This document shows, piece by piece, positions 15,401 to 24,048 of a stretch of DNA of 37,148 nt. Below the pieces are notes generated by a model, which was given only the letters and a program-made list of their open reading frames with translations, was not told the DNA's origin and ran no database searches. The DNA lies in the IMG/VR virus record IMGVR_UViG_3300032223_000741, positions 1 to 37,148 of that record; one strand, written 5' to 3'. Positions within the stretch are counted from its first letter, which is position 1. Each line of letters starts with the position of its first letter. Origin of the DNA: a virus. Made by a program: the position numbers and the translations under genes.

Positions 15401-18400
15401 ACATGATAGCGTTAAGCTCAACAAGGTTGCTTTCCATGTCTTTTCGGATGACCTCGGCGCTACTGGCCTTGCCTTCAGCGAAAGCCTCCATGACCTTATC
15501 TTGCCGTGCCGTGATAGCCTCAAACCGTTTGGCGGCATTCTCAAAGATCCTCGTCCTAGCAGTAGGGGAAGAGGCAATGCGCTTCTCTAGCTCCTGTTGG
15601 ACTCGTTCCTGATCTGCACGGGTGGAAATTGAAAAACGAATGTCGTTGCTATCTGGGTTGAACCTCTGCGAAAGCGGGATTACATTGCCGGCATCGTTGT
15701 AGACAATGGGTTTTGTGTTCTCGTAGTCGGTATCACTAAACTGCACTTTGATCATGGGAGAGTCTTGCCCTTCGCTTTTCCCAGCATCTTTCCATGTCAA
15801 TTTGAGTAGTTCATTAGGATCAAAATCTGCTCCTGCGTTTTCTTCAATTAACCAAGAAAGTCCTGATGGGATGTCTTTGAATTTTACAATGATAGTATCT
15901 GGATATTTGCCAGAAACGGCATCCTGCCTTTCTCGCCAAAGCTCAACTGCTTCATCATAATCGTTCTGGTCTCCGTGATGAAATTGATCTCGTAAAAGAA
16001 CTTGCACTTCCCTTTTAGGAATCGCCTCGTCAACTAGCCTCTGCTGCTCTGCCTCGTCGCCTGACTTGACTGCCGCATCGTAAGCCTCGTCACGGGCGCG
16101 GATGGAGAAGGAGGTGTTGGAGTCCTTGTTGGAATTGTTTTCCTGCACCCAATCAAGGAACTCCCTCACAGGAATCCTTTCCAACTTCATAGAGGAACGG
16201 GGGTCAACTACACCCATGATAAAGTTCCCGTCAGGACTTAATTCGGCGTCATTCCATTCAGCCAGCAAGTCATTTACCCCGTCTCTTCCTAGCCTATTGA
16301 CCAACTGCGGAAGGGATTCTTTAGGTGCTGTCATTTGACCCTTGGGCGTCTTCAGCCAATCCATCGGAAACTTCTCCTCTGTGCCATCTGGGAATCTCAC
16401 CAAGAGATTAGTGTCTAGCGGGTCTTTGCTGCGTTCTCCGATTACCTCAACCTCTGTGCCTTTAGGGAAACTGCCCCATTGCCTAGAGATGGCCTTGCGA
16501 TTGCCTGCCTCGTCACGGTCGCGGATGGAAAAAGCTACTGAATTGCCTTTGCCTTGCTCTTGATTTCCTTGCGAGTCTGCTCCGTTGCCTTGTCCCCGAC
16601 GCGACGAATCAGATCCAAGATCGATTCCGAGCTTGGACTTGATTGCTTGTTTTGTGTAGTCGGAGATTGATCCATCTGTCTTGGCGTAACGATAGCCGGC
16701 CCTCTTTGCCGAGTCAATCATGTAAAACCATCGGACTGCTTGCAATGCAGATGGCGGCAAATCTAGTCCAGTTTCTTGTTGGAATAGTTCATTAAATGAA
16801 TTGGCAAACTTCTGGAAGATTTCATGCTCATCAACATTGACGGGTAATCCCGTTCCATCTTTGAACATTTCTGGGAAATGAGACCTGATAAACCTGGCTT
16901 CCCAGATGTCCGTTGTGGTGAATCGGTCATCCCCTGTTGTGTTTAATGTGTAGGCACCAACCTTGGGGCCAAAAATAAACATTCTTGGAATAAGCTCATC
17001 CTGCCCTGTTGCCTGCATGACAACCTCGCGAATCTTACCAATATCACCAACGCTACCTTTATATCCCGCTTCACGGTTTACTTCATTAAGTTCTTTTGTT
17101 GTTACACCCTCATGCAGAAAATCATTTACTGCTTTCCATGATCCCAACTTGGAATAGAAATCCTCAAGTGCATGGGCTGCAAATATCTTGCCGGCACCAG
17201 TAGTGGATTCCAGGGTGAATGGGTTTCCTTCGCCAACTTTTCTATTTCCCTTTGCTGACCATTCCCATTTCATGGACTTGATTGAACCTTCTTTTTTCCA
17301 AAGGTTAATCAACTGAACGGCATCTTTCAGATTTCCAGCAAGCAGAGTGTTGGGAGAAGTAATTCCCGTGAACAGGCGAAACGCATGAAGATCCTCATCA
17401 TTAAACCCTGGTATAGCATCCTGTAGGTGCGCTTTAGTTAGTTCCCAATCCTTGTGATAATAATCAATGTATTGAGGATTTTCTTTTAGCCACTCCAGGA
17501 TATGCGGAAGGCTTTTTTCTGCTGCTGTTTTGAGATTCTTTAATGATGCTTTGAGCGTGTAGCCGGCTTCCTTAAGGGCTTTAGGCCAAACATTTTGCCA
17601 AAACTCATCTTCGGCTGCATCTGCTGATTTCTTAAACTCTTCCGATTTTGCCAATGCTGTTTCAGATGCTTTGCGAATACTGAAAAGCGTTCCTTGTTCT
17701 AAACCGGCATCAGCAACTTTTTCGCCCATCAGTTCCGCTTTAGCCTTTGCCTCTGCCGGCGCAAGGCGCTCGGTGATAGGCAAACCAATTCCCTCGGCTA
17801 GATGCTGTTCAAAATTGGCGTCAATCTTACCTTCCTTGATGCCGTTGTGCAGCACCTTGGCGCGGGAAAGGATGTTGTTGAAGTAGCGTACCATTGCCTT
17901 GAAGTAACCTTTCAATGCGCTAGGCGCGGCCTCACGGTTGGCAAAGTGACCGGCGGCATACTCCTCACCAATCGAGGTGACAGCTTCGATGATCTCCTGA
18001 CGGGTAGGGGTCTCGCTGGAAAGGTATTTGTGACCCGTGGCCTCCTCGGTCTGTCTGATCCATTTGGTCATCTGCTCATCAGAGACCTTCCCGCTATCCA
18101 GGGCGCGGGTTGTGGTGGCATCTAGCCTCTCATGGATTGCGGTGCGGGGGTTAGAGTTAAGTACCCTGATGACATCCTGGTACTGATCGCCCTTGGTCAT
18201 GCCGTCCACAACAACATCAGAAAGAGCCGTGTCCTCATGGATGCCGGCAATCCTCATGCGTTCTTTCAACTGCTCAAGCGGGATGCCCTGCTCAAGCATA
18301 TCTTGGAAAGTGACCTTTTCCTTATCAGGGGTCAACTTGGTTTCGTAGGTGCGTCCCTCTACTCTTTGCTCTTTATCGGCCTGCTCAAAGTAGCGGATGG

Positions 18401-20453
18401 TTTCATGCAGGGTTTTGAGTTGCCCCTCATCATGCGCTTTGTACGCCATTGCCAAGGCTTGCATAGCGGCATCCTGATCCTTGGTGCGGTAGACCTCCTG
18501 CATCCCACCATTCCCGTCTGGGGCCATGATGACATGGGTGCCGTCATCAGTTGTGGTCAGGGTAGGGGTCTCATGGCTTTCAGCGGCATCTTTGGTCGCC
18601 TGACCATCCTTTCGAGCTTGGGAAATCCCACTAGCAATGTTCTCCGGGGTGCGCTTGCCGGCTTCCTCGGCAATGACACCCTGCACCTCGTTCAGAGGGG
18701 TAGACTGAATCTTGCTGATCTGTTCGTCGCTGAATCCGTATTTCTTCAGCGTCTTGGTATCTCCGACCACTTTGGCTAGGGCGGCAACCTGATCTGTATC
18801 GTGGTAGGTCTTGCCGGCTCCGATAGCAGACAGGAACATCATTGAACCAAGAAGTTCTGGTTGTGACTTCCACAACTCAATCAACTGCTCTTTTACTGAT
18901 GCACCAGGGTTGAAATCCTTGTCGATAGCCTGCGAGATGGCGTCACCGGCAATTTGGGATAGGCTAGAAAAATCCATGCCGGCAGTTCCAATGGCGACAT
19001 GGGCAGCATAATTTGCGGCAGTACCTTCAGCGGCAAACTGCGCTAGGGTACGCTCCACGGCAGGAAAGATTCCCGATACTCCAGGTAGAGAGATAGACAT
19101 CAGCGCCGACATGGGGGCGGCATATGCCTCTGCCATCAAAGTAGCCTTACCAATGCTCATGTTGGGGTTATTGGCTAGGATTCGCTGCTGCTGGTCGGCA
19201 ACCGTGCTTCCGTACATCAAACCAACTCCGACAATAGGATCGGCGGCAAAAGCGGCAATGTACGGGGTGGCATTCAGCGCCGAGGAAATGCTCTTGTTGA
19301 TAATCCCAGGTAGACCATACCCAAGGGGAAGGTCATTCATGCCTTGAGACGCCTGACGAAGCTCGGCGGCAATGGAGAGATTCTTAATCTTCTGCTGACC
19401 GGCCTCAATCCCTTGCGTGTCGGGGGTGGATGGCAATCCATTAACCTCGTTAATCTCGCCTTGCGCCCCGCCATGCTCTGCATCTTTGATCTGGGCGGCA
19501 GTATAGACCCGCTGCGCTGCCGTGCTTATGGAAGCCGACATATTGCCGGTAGTACGCAACAGACTTTGCCCCATATTCCAGAGGGGGTTGTTGATGGATG
19601 CAGTAGGGGCAAGCGTCTGGGCATAGGTGTTAGCCAATGCGTAGACTTGTTTGCGTTGCTCGTCAGAGTACCCAGACAACTTGTCAATCAATCCCGTGGC
19701 GCTTTCAGCAACAGGGCGGGTGATTTCGTTCCCCTTGTGAAATGTGTCCACGATCTCCTTGGCAAGCGCACCCTCTGGGGTGTTCATCTGCTGCTGAACA
19801 GGCAAATACACCTGATTAAAAATCTGCAACTGCTGCGCCTCTGGGATTCCTTTGAGACCGGCATACTCGTTCTGTTGCCACTCGCTGAAAGCGGAGAGGG
19901 GATTGCGTCCCATGCCCTGATCGGCAAACGATACGGCATCTTGGACTGCTTTATTTTGAAGGTTGGTAACTGCCTGCTTCCTAGCGTCCTCCTGTTCAAA
20001 ATGAGCCTGTAGCTTGGATCGAAAGTCGGAATCACTCTTGGTCGGTTGCCATCCCATTTGCGCGGCAAATCCTTTCTTAAATCGGTCATACCCTTCAGAT
20101 ACCTCGTCAATCGGTGCGCCGGTCAGGAAAGAAAGCGCCCTCATATTTACTGCCATATCCCTAAATGCTTGGGGATCAGCGTAAGAATTGGATTTCTTTA
20201 CTGTGTCATTTGCCATCCCACCAAGGTTGGCAGGGTCTTTCAGCATGGAAAAAACTAGACCTTGCTCCTGCTGGTATGCCTTGGTATGGGAAAGATCCTC
20301 ACCAAAGACCCGTGTATCTGTAGCCTGGTTGATTTCTTGGGGTAGGGGAGACCTAGAAAGGTCTTCAAACTTGTTGACTGCCTGCTGCGTTTGCAACTGG
20401 TCAAGGGTATCAACAGAGGTAGGTTGAGTGCTAAAAGGGTCGTTTTCGGCCAT
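12432..20453 (-). CDS. Giant internal virion protein, 2673 aa (T7 gp16 position, polyvalent)
   Basis: Takes up about 22% of the genome. It occupies the T7 gp16 position, after two other internal virion proteins and before the fibre, so it is probably packaged in the capsid and ejected into the cell. The N-terminal 600 residues are helical with a hydrophobic part (about 395-560). The middle (about 920-1610) is modular: each module begins after an F-S-I-R/S motif at 924, 1308, 1449 and 1607, as in phage polyvalent proteins that deliver several effector domains. The phrase NVIPLSQRFNPDSNDIRFSI (about 1590-1609) is typical of such proteins. The C-terminal third resembles gp16-like proteins (YYDYLKKAYDNY, VDMPRVKNYATLVWD) and ends with hydrophobic helices (about 2490-2660). 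No transglycosylase motif was recognised here. First gene of a transcript. Confidence 0.85.
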   Translation of the reverse strand: MAENDPFSTQPTSVDTLDQLQTQQAVNKFEDLSRSPLPQEINQATDTRVFGEDLSHTKAYQQEQGLVFSMLKDPANLGGMANDTVKKSNSYADPQAFRDMAVNMRALSFLTGAPIDEVSEGYDRFKKGFAAQMGWQPTKSDSDFRSKLQAHFEQEDARKQAVTNLQNKAVQDAVSFADQGMGRNPLSAFSEWQQNEYAGLKGIPEAQQLQIFNQVYLPVQQQMNTPEGALAKEIVDTFHKGNEITRPVAESATGLIDKLSGYSDEQRKQVYALANTYAQTLAPTASINNPLWNMGQSLLRTTGNMSASISTAAQRVYTAAQIKDAEHGGAQGEINEVNGLPSTPDTQGIEAGQQKIKNLSIAAELRQASQGMNDLPLGYGLPGIINKSISSALNATPYIAAFAADPIVGVGLMYGSTVADQQQRILANNPNMSIGKATLMAEAYAAPMSALMSISLPGVSGIFPAVERTLAQFAAEGTAANYAAHVAIGTAGMDFSSLSQIAGDAISQAIDKDFNPGASVKEQLIELWKSQPELLGSMMFLSAIGAGKTYHDTDQVAALAKVVGDTKTLKKYGFSDEQISKIQSTPLNEVQGVIAEEAGKRTPENIASGISQARKDGQATKDAAESHETPTLTTTDDGTHVIMAPDGNGGMQEVYRTKDQDAAMQALAMAYKAHDEGQLKTLHETIRYFEQADKEQRVEGRTYETKLTPDKEKVTFQDMLEQGIPLEQLKERMRIAGIHEDTALSDVVVDGMTKGDQYQDVIRVLNSNPRTAIHERLDATTTRALDSGKVSDEQMTKWIRQTEEATGHKYLSSETPTRQEIIEAVTSIGEEYAAGHFANREAAPSALKGYFKAMVRYFNNILSRAKVLHNGIKEGKIDANFEQHLAEGIGLPITERLAPAEAKAKAELMGEKVADAGLEQGTLFSIRKASETALAKSEEFKKSADAAEDEFWQNVWPKALKEAGYTLKASLKNLKTAAEKSLPHILEWLKENPQYIDYYHKDWELTKAHLQDAIPGFNDEDLHAFRLFTGITSPNTLLAGNLKDAVQLINLWKKEGSIKSMKWEWSAKGNRKVGEGNPFTLESTTGAGKIFAAHALEDFYSKLGSWKAVNDFLHEGVTTKELNEVNREAGYKGSVGDIGKIREVVMQATGQDELIPRMFIFGPKVGAYTLNTTGDDRFTTTDIWEARFIRSHFPEMFKDGTGLPVNVDEHEIFQKFANSFNELFQQETGLDLPPSALQAVRWFYMIDSAKRAGYRYAKTDGSISDYTKQAIKSKLGIDLGSDSSRRGQGNGADSQGNQEQGKGNSVAFSIRDRDEAGNRKAISRQWGSFPKGTEVEVIGERSKDPLDTNLLVRFPDGTEEKFPMDWLKTPKGQMTAPKESLPQLVNRLGRDGVNDLLAEWNDAELSPDGNFIMGVVDPRSSMKLERIPVREFLDWVQENNSNKDSNTSFSIRARDEAYDAAVKSGDEAEQQRLVDEAIPKREVQVLLRDQFHHGDQNDYDEAVELWRERQDAVSGKYPDTIIVKFKDIPSGLSWLIEENAGADFDPNELLKLTWKDAGKSEGQDSPMIKVQFSDTDYENTKPIVYNDAGNVIPLSQRFNPDSNDIRFSISTRADQERVQQELEKRIASSPTARTRIFENAAKRFEAITARQDKVMEAFAEGKASSAEVIRKDMESNLVELNAIMSALPAEVRASLTRNWRNPGTGEGGNIYTKYASLGSDKAKADFLIKTIQKASDLIDHQLRAEYVDRAYRLYDAAQPKNERGTGPKGKLGAEGHAIVNEVGSLWHMTAAEVSNYIKTRQAEMDTIDSGDSPLSSEDSITRRQELFNEILLAQIHGNFSPWDSKGKLKGQDNPDMNAEQSALALESLQGIIREGRYDWNQQLVARRDWVKSEQQKAIEAINGKEATTSEINQSKEKDAGILAGIDAYLDTHFTRAQLLDHILGQEQAAYWKRRIYDAANAEHDRNHATDIRDTRSLLQAIFGADTKDSVVNRTKLQMALSKLSGRKDTGIEVEENRKFQKNKIERITAEGYVQNPSTWKGSSADLEYMARTLAGLKSTSRVKYLEVREQVPDSGEKVKLHLSEMEAIQRLLSWRQADARPSLEYSGMTQEVADKLEAFVNKTAAGRAYYDYLKKAYDNYDEINAKFKEVFGVDMPRVKNYATLVWDTSKSQDKAKDLDGEHGGGASMTPSFGISRQNHAAKIRDENAWLVYQAHMRQVNYWLTHVDLNRDMRAILGNADVLRAAQAKKVSYRDALKEISGFIGKEKASAGELLGMNGEIAREAANYLGTSVLGYNAKVTLKHLIPSMSSSMMLAPDEFVGSLTRVLTGQAIKPVWGKDGMINSREVLRFLEASHSNNDREAIKAGSKPAPIRNAILAGKAIGEVGHSWIPAFVHQANAISSAIAYDASYHSAIKEGLTEAQAHEVARAKTDEILHQTNPVGFGIDRPAGEAGNALMRFLANFAGPVRQRFGIVAHEVKTTPRDLREANGVGEKAKVIGDKAWKLSTAWVLSGVMEAAILQGFAALAGSQQEKEDANSLSEYLAAAVAGPTYGIYWLGAGLSGLIKDKITGKHAFLTTGNPLLDKFTGAYRSAKKVITKPAQAEAEDYISTGKAAIDAVAMMFLFARQYGIAKALGGISAMGNVAKTGTHAARNAGIMDQSTKPVKHNRGILD

Positions 20454-20463
20454 GAGTTATGCA

Positions 20464-20492
20464 CAATTACTCTGATGTTAGTTTAGTGGCAA
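20464..20492 (-). promoter_or_regulatory. Putative promoter of the giant internal virion protein (leaderless type)
   Basis: Minus strand TTGCCA (20492-20487), 17 bp containing AACTAACATC, then TAATTG (20469-20464). The -35 starts 39 nt before ATG 20453. It sits back to back with the rightward promoter at 20503-20532. Confidence 0.6.
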
Positions 20493-20502
20493 GCGGAATC
20501 CC

Positions 20503-20532
20503 TTGACGCTATGCCGTTAGCGGAGCGATAAT
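20503..20532 (+). promoter_or_regulatory. Strong rightward promoter for the secreted protein gene (leaderless)
   Basis: TTGACG (20503-20508), 18 bp, GATAAT (20527-20532): one of the closest sigma-70-like matches in the window. The ATG at 20539 falls at the expected transcription start, with only TATCCA or so between, and there is no Shine-Dalgarno site. The message would be leaderless. Confidence 0.65.
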
Positions 20533-20538
20533 TATCCA

Positions 20539-20796
20539 ATGAAGACCATGCCGATTCTCATTGCGATGCTACTGGCAGGAAGTGCGTTTGCTGAAACGCC
20601 AATGGAAGAGTTCCAGCGAAATGTTGCACAGACACAGATTGAAATTGCAACTAGGCCGGTTGTGGTTGTTCAACAGCCCGTCTCAACACCTTCTTCAATT
20701 ACGGTCATGGAAGTGAATCCAGGCGTTTGGAAAGGTAGCGATGGGTCAACCATCCGCGACATGGGGCCGCTAGGATATACGATTTCTAAACCCTAA
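20539..20796 (+). CDS. Secreted 85-aa protein on the opposite strand (moron candidate)
   Basis: Begins MKTMPILIAMLLAGSAFA, a signal peptide with an AFA-E cleavage site, leaving a mature protein of about 67 aa that starts ETPMEEFQRN. The rest has a Val-rich stretch (RPVVVVQQPVS) and a small polar C-terminal part (VWKGSDGSTIRDMGPLGYTI). It is transcribed against all its neighbours, has its own good promoter and ends by overlapping the stop of the 635-aa gene by 4 nt. That is the profile of a moron gene expressed from the prophage. Function unknown; it is exported to the periplasm or outside. Confidence 0.75.
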   Translation: MKTMPILIAMLLAGSAFAETPMEEFQRNVAQTQIEIATRPVVVVQQPVSTPSSITVMEVNPGVWKGSDGSTIRDMGPLGYTISKP

Positions 20797-20822
20797 CCCT
20801 GCCCATTTTCGATATAGGGTTT
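20788..20822. repeat. Inverted repeat at the convergent gene ends
   Basis: AAACCCTA (20788-20795) and TAGGGTTT (20815-20822) are exact reverse complements with a 19-nt spacer. It lies where the plus-strand moron and the minus-strand 635-aa gene meet. It could be a bidirectional terminator, but there is no U-tract on either side and the loop is long. Confidence 0.4.
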
Positions 20823-22700
20823 GAATCCTACAACCTTAACGCCTTGTTTGGCTAATTCGTGCGGGGCATCTGGAGAGTATAAATCAACTCTTCCGTAGTA
20901 ATTGCGTAGACCCATTCTACGAGCCTGCTCCGGTGTTGCTCCTCGGTCATGCCATATCTTTGTCACGACTTGTCCGTTGGACAATTTGAAATCAACTTTG
21001 TCTCCAGGCTTAACGCCTGCTTGACGCAATTTATCCTCAACATCGTAGCTTGTTCCAAAGCTGTCACGGGTCAGGTGTTTGGTGAAGGCGCCAATACCGG
21101 CTTTGCTATTGTCATCAGGAGTAGAATCCCCAGGGTATCCATAGGAAGTTACCGACCATGCCTTATCACCTATAGGCTGAAAACCATCGTTAGAAGATTG
21201 CATCCATGATGGCTGTTGAGGTTTTGATCCCCTTAAAAAGTTTAAGATGCCACCCCCAGAGGAAGGTTGAACCGGCTTAATTGAGTTCTTGGCATCATCC
21301 TTCATAATGACTTGATTGAAGTTCTGCTGTGCCTCACCAAGATTACCAGGGTTTTCTGCCGACATCTTGTCCCATTGGTTCACATAATACTGGTATTTTT
21401 GAAGACCCTTTTGGACTTCCTTGTTGTATTCTGGAGTACCTTTTGCAAACCGTGCGCGATCATCTAGCGCCCCAGAAGAATACATTTGATGAATCTGTCC
21501 ATGAATGTCTGTTATGATCTGTTTGTCAAAAGGCACTCGACCTCCGTTTTTGAGAAAGTCATCGTGCTTTTTGGTCAACTCATCTAGCAATGGTTGCCGT
21601 TCATTCTGTGGAACAGTTCCGATTAGTTGATTGGTAAGGTCTTTTAGATTTGAGAAATCAGGGTCAAGGGATGGATTGTATTGCTTTACGCTTCCGATAG
21701 CACTTGCGGTTGCTGCGGCTCCTTCCTCTGTGCCAGCAACATACTTGTTTAAGAATTGGTCTCTTACTGCTTGTTTTCCGGCATCATCAAGAGCCTTAAA
21801 TCCAGCAGAAGCCTCAATAGCCTGCATGGTAAGTTTTCCATTGTTTTCATCTACCCATGAAGAAACTTTTGTTTGAGCATTGATGGTCTGCCAATTTTTG
21901 ACTCCTTGAGCAACTTTCAACTTATTTTCAAGCTCTTTGCCTCTAATCTGATCAAAACCGGGAAGCGTTGATCCTGTATCAACGGCTTGTTTTAATGTGC
22001 TGATTGCTTTGTCTGGATCAGATTGAATCCATTGATTGATTTGAGTTTGCTGCCTTGTGCCATCAATTTGTGAGTAAATCTCGTTTTTCTTGTCTTTATC
22101 AATGACATTGGAATGCAGCAATCCATCCACAAGTGAATATGCTGTTCCGTAATCTCCATTAGAAGCCAACTGATTTACTTGAGCCAAAGTATTGTCCCTG
22201 TCATTTGCAATCTGCGTTTTATTGGCAAGAATACCAACATTAGCCTGATTCATGTAACGAGCATGAATGTAGTCAGGATATACAGCTCTTTGAATGTTTG
22301 CAGGCTGCGCTTTATACCAATCGTCTACTGATTGATATGCTTGGTTGTATGCGCCAAGAAAGGTATGCGGTTGAGTAGGATCAATGCTGGTTGCAACTTG
22401 ATCCATTGCTGTTTTATTAAGCCCTTCAAACTCTGCTTTTGCCGCTGTTGCTTGAAGATCCTCCTGTTGCTTCATATAGCTATTTGCAACCTTGCCAACT
22501 TGATCTCCAACACCAGCAATAGCCTTTCCAATAAAGCCGGCATTATTGGAGTTTTGCTCCGCTGAAGAGTAAGCCCTAGCTACCTCCCTGCGCTCTTGGG
22601 TAAAGTCAACCGTAGGTATATTGACGCTATTTGTCTGCGGAGCCGACATCGAGGCGAGGTCAGGAGCATTGGGAATCTGTGCTAAAGGGATCTGTGCCAT
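20793..22700 (-). CDS. Internal virion protein with C-terminal double-psi beta-barrel domain, 635 aa
   Basis: Occupies the T7 gp15 position. The body (about 30-510) is helical and Gln/Asn/Asp-rich, as in internal core proteins. The last 121 residues differ: WSVTSYGYPGDSTPDDN, GIGAFTKHLT, LRQAGVKPGDKVDFKLSNGQ, KIWHDRG, YGRVDLYSPDAPH. This resembles RlpA/MltA-type double-psi beta-barrel domains, some of which cut or bind peptidoglycan, with conserved Asp residues in the GD and HDR positions. It may supply the cell-wall-opening activity that T7 puts in gp16. The enzyme activity is inferred. Confidence 0.7.
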   Translation of the reverse strand: MAQIPLAQIPNAPDLASMSAPQTNSVNIPTVDFTQERREVARAYSSAEQNSNNAGFIGKAIAGVGDQVGKVANSYMKQQEDLQATAAKAEFEGLNKTAMDQVATSIDPTQPHTFLGAYNQAYQSVDDWYKAQPANIQRAVYPDYIHARYMNQANVGILANKTQIANDRDNTLAQVNQLASNGDYGTAYSLVDGLLHSNVIDKDKKNEIYSQIDGTRQQTQINQWIQSDPDKAISTLKQAVDTGSTLPGFDQIRGKELENKLKVAQGVKNWQTINAQTKVSSWVDENNGKLTMQAIEASAGFKALDDAGKQAVRDQFLNKYVAGTEEGAAATASAIGSVKQYNPSLDPDFSNLKDLTNQLIGTVPQNERQPLLDELTKKHDDFLKNGGRVPFDKQIITDIHGQIHQMYSSGALDDRARFAKGTPEYNKEVQKGLQKYQYYVNQWDKMSAENPGNLGEAQQNFNQVIMKDDAKNSIKPVQPSSGGGILNFLRGSKPQQPSWMQSSNDGFQPIGDKAWSVTSYGYPGDSTPDDNSKAGIGAFTKHLTRDSFGTSYDVEDKLRQAGVKPGDKVDFKLSNGQVVTKIWHDRGATPEQARRMGLRNYYGRVDLYSPDAPHELAKQGVKVVGFKPYIENGQG

Positions 22701-22703
22701 AAA

Positions 22704-23543
22704 TTAAAACTCTCCAGCAGAAAGCCCCCATGCTTTTGTTAATTGCGTTGGTGTTGATCTTGTTCCAGCACCAAGCCCTCCTGTTGTGCTAGGTTTCATA
22801 AAGCCACCGGCGGCACTTAAAAGGCTTCCTGTTGCGCTAATGTACCCGCTGACTGCCGTGTTATTTGCGGCATCCATAGCGTTGTTGTAGGCGTAATCAG
22901 CCATAGCGCCACCCTGCCATGCGGCAACATCGGCCCCGTATTGGTATTGCTTGGCAAGCTCGGCTTGCACCTGACTCTGGTAAGTCTCAAGCGTTCCCTT
23001 CCAATCGGTGTCCAGGGCGGAAAGGTTAGTCTTGTACGCCTGATCCATGCGCGAAAGCTGCGCCATGCCAGCATTGTGAGCTTCAACCATGAGAGGGCTT
23101 CCAGTATCACCGGCAATACCACTTGCTCCATATGCGGCTTCTACTTGGCTATTTGCGGCCTGCTCCTGTTCGTAGGATCGGTTAATCTGCTCGTTACCCT
23201 GCACTTCCTGTGACCGAGCATAGTTGTGAAGCACTTCTGCGTTATTGGCGTGCATCTGACTTTGCGCCATTGCCACCTTGTAATTGAGTTGTGCTTGATA
23301 GCCGGCAATCTGTCCTTGTGCTTGGGCGCTTGCTCGGCCTAGACGGGCATTATTAGCCTGTGCCTGTGAAGAAGAATAAGCGCTATACGCCCCACCTATT
23401 GCTGAAGCTCCAGCGGCACCAATAGCAATAGAAGTAGCAGCACTTGCTCCTAGTGCTGCTGCTGTTACCCCAAAGACCTCGTACACCGGGAAGTGCCGGT
23501 GTATAGCCTCTGCAAATGTCTGTGGAGGGGTTAGGAAGCGCAT
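22704..23543 (-). CDS. Internal virion protein B-like (T7 gp14 position), 279 aa
   Basis: A hydrophobic, Ala/Gly-rich segment (AAALGASAATSIAIGAAGASAIGGAYSA, about 28-55; only its extent is meant) is followed by long polar helices rich in Ala, Gln and Asn (about 55-210). T7 gp14 and its relatives have this layout and form the channel part of the ejection apparatus in the outer membrane. It lies between the cupin-like protein and the 635-aa protein, 3 nt before the latter. Overlaps the cupin-like gene by 13 nt. Confidence 0.75.
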   Translation of the reverse strand: MRFLTPPQTFAEAIHRHFPVYEVFGVTAAALGASAATSIAIGAAGASAIGGAYSAYSSSQAQANNARLGRASAQAQGQIAGYQAQLNYKVAMAQSQMHANNAEVLHNYARSQEVQGNEQINRSYEQEQAANSQVEAAYGASGIAGDTGSPLMVEAHNAGMAQLSRMDQAYKTNLSALDTDWKGTLETYQSQVQAELAKQYQYGADVAAWQGGAMADYAYNNAMDAANNTAVSGYISATGSLLSAAGGFMKPSTTGGLGAGTRSTPTQLTKAWGLSAGEF

Positions 23544-24004
23544 GGCAATTCCTCCTTGCGGCTACCCGTCAGGCGTGGCTTTTCGTAGCAAGCCTGCTGA
23601 AATCCCTCTGGCAGAAGGCTTTCGTTAGCGGCATCGGTAAAAATGTCACAGATTTTGTCGGGGTCAGTCTCTTGGGTGACAAAACATCCCGCCCATACGG
23701 TATCTTCATGGACAAGGATCGTCCTGCGGGTGCCGGCCTTGGTGACTCCAATATGAGGGGCAACGAGTTCTTCTTTGTTGCCTTCATGGTCAACTAGGGA
23801 GCAACGCCCTTCCATGATGAAGAAAGGTGAGTCGTGCTTATGGACTCGACTGCAAACAACCGTCCCCGCCGGCATATGGATGACCCTTGTGTAGAGGTTC
23901 GGCGTAAAGATATGCTCCAAAGGCAATTCTACTTGCGGGCAGCGGGACACAACGGACTCCACAAAGTCTTGTGCCTCCCTATTATTGATGTTAGCAAGTT
24001 CCAT
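23531..24004 (-). CDS. Cupin-like small structural-block protein, 157 aa
   Basis: YTRVIHMPAGTVVCSRVHKHDSPFFIMEGRCSLVDHEG is a beta-barrel (cupin) pattern with the first motif H-x-H (HKHD) and the G-x-C-x-V turn. The later IGVTKAGTRRTILVHEDTVWAGCF fits the second motif region, but only one clear His is seen there. It lies at the T7 gp13 position, between tail tubular B and internal virion B, so it is probably needed for virion assembly. A sugar- or metal-binding role is possible. First gene of a new transcript (promoter 24015-24043). Confidence 0.65.
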   Translation of the reverse strand: MELANINNREAQDFVESVVSRCPQVELPLEHIFTPNLYTRVIHMPAGTVVCSRVHKHDSPFFIMEGRCSLVDHEGNKEELVAPHIGVTKAGTRRTILVHEDTVWAGCFVTQETDPDKICDIFTDAANESLLPEGFQQACYEKPRLTGSRKEELPCAS

Positions 24005-24014
24005 TTAAGTGCGT

Positions 24015-24043
24015 TTATTAGAAGATTAACAGATAAAAAGCAA
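24015..24043 (-). promoter_or_regulatory. Putative promoter upstream of the cupin-like gene (leaderless type)
   Basis: Minus strand TTGCTT (24043-24038), 17 bp, TAATAA (24020-24015). The -35 starts 39 nt before ATG 24004. A good -10 and no Shine-Dalgarno site. Confidence 0.6.
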
Positions 24044-24048
24044 GGAAG

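Noticed and set aside
18820-18850. Walker A-like SAIGAGKT in the giant virion protein
   Set aside because: The GxxxxGKT spacing is not met, and no Walker B follows.
20788-20822. Strong bidirectional terminator between the moron and the 635-aa gene
   Set aside because: Arms are exact but only 8 bp, the loop is 19 nt and no U-tract follows on either strand; kept only as an inverted repeat.
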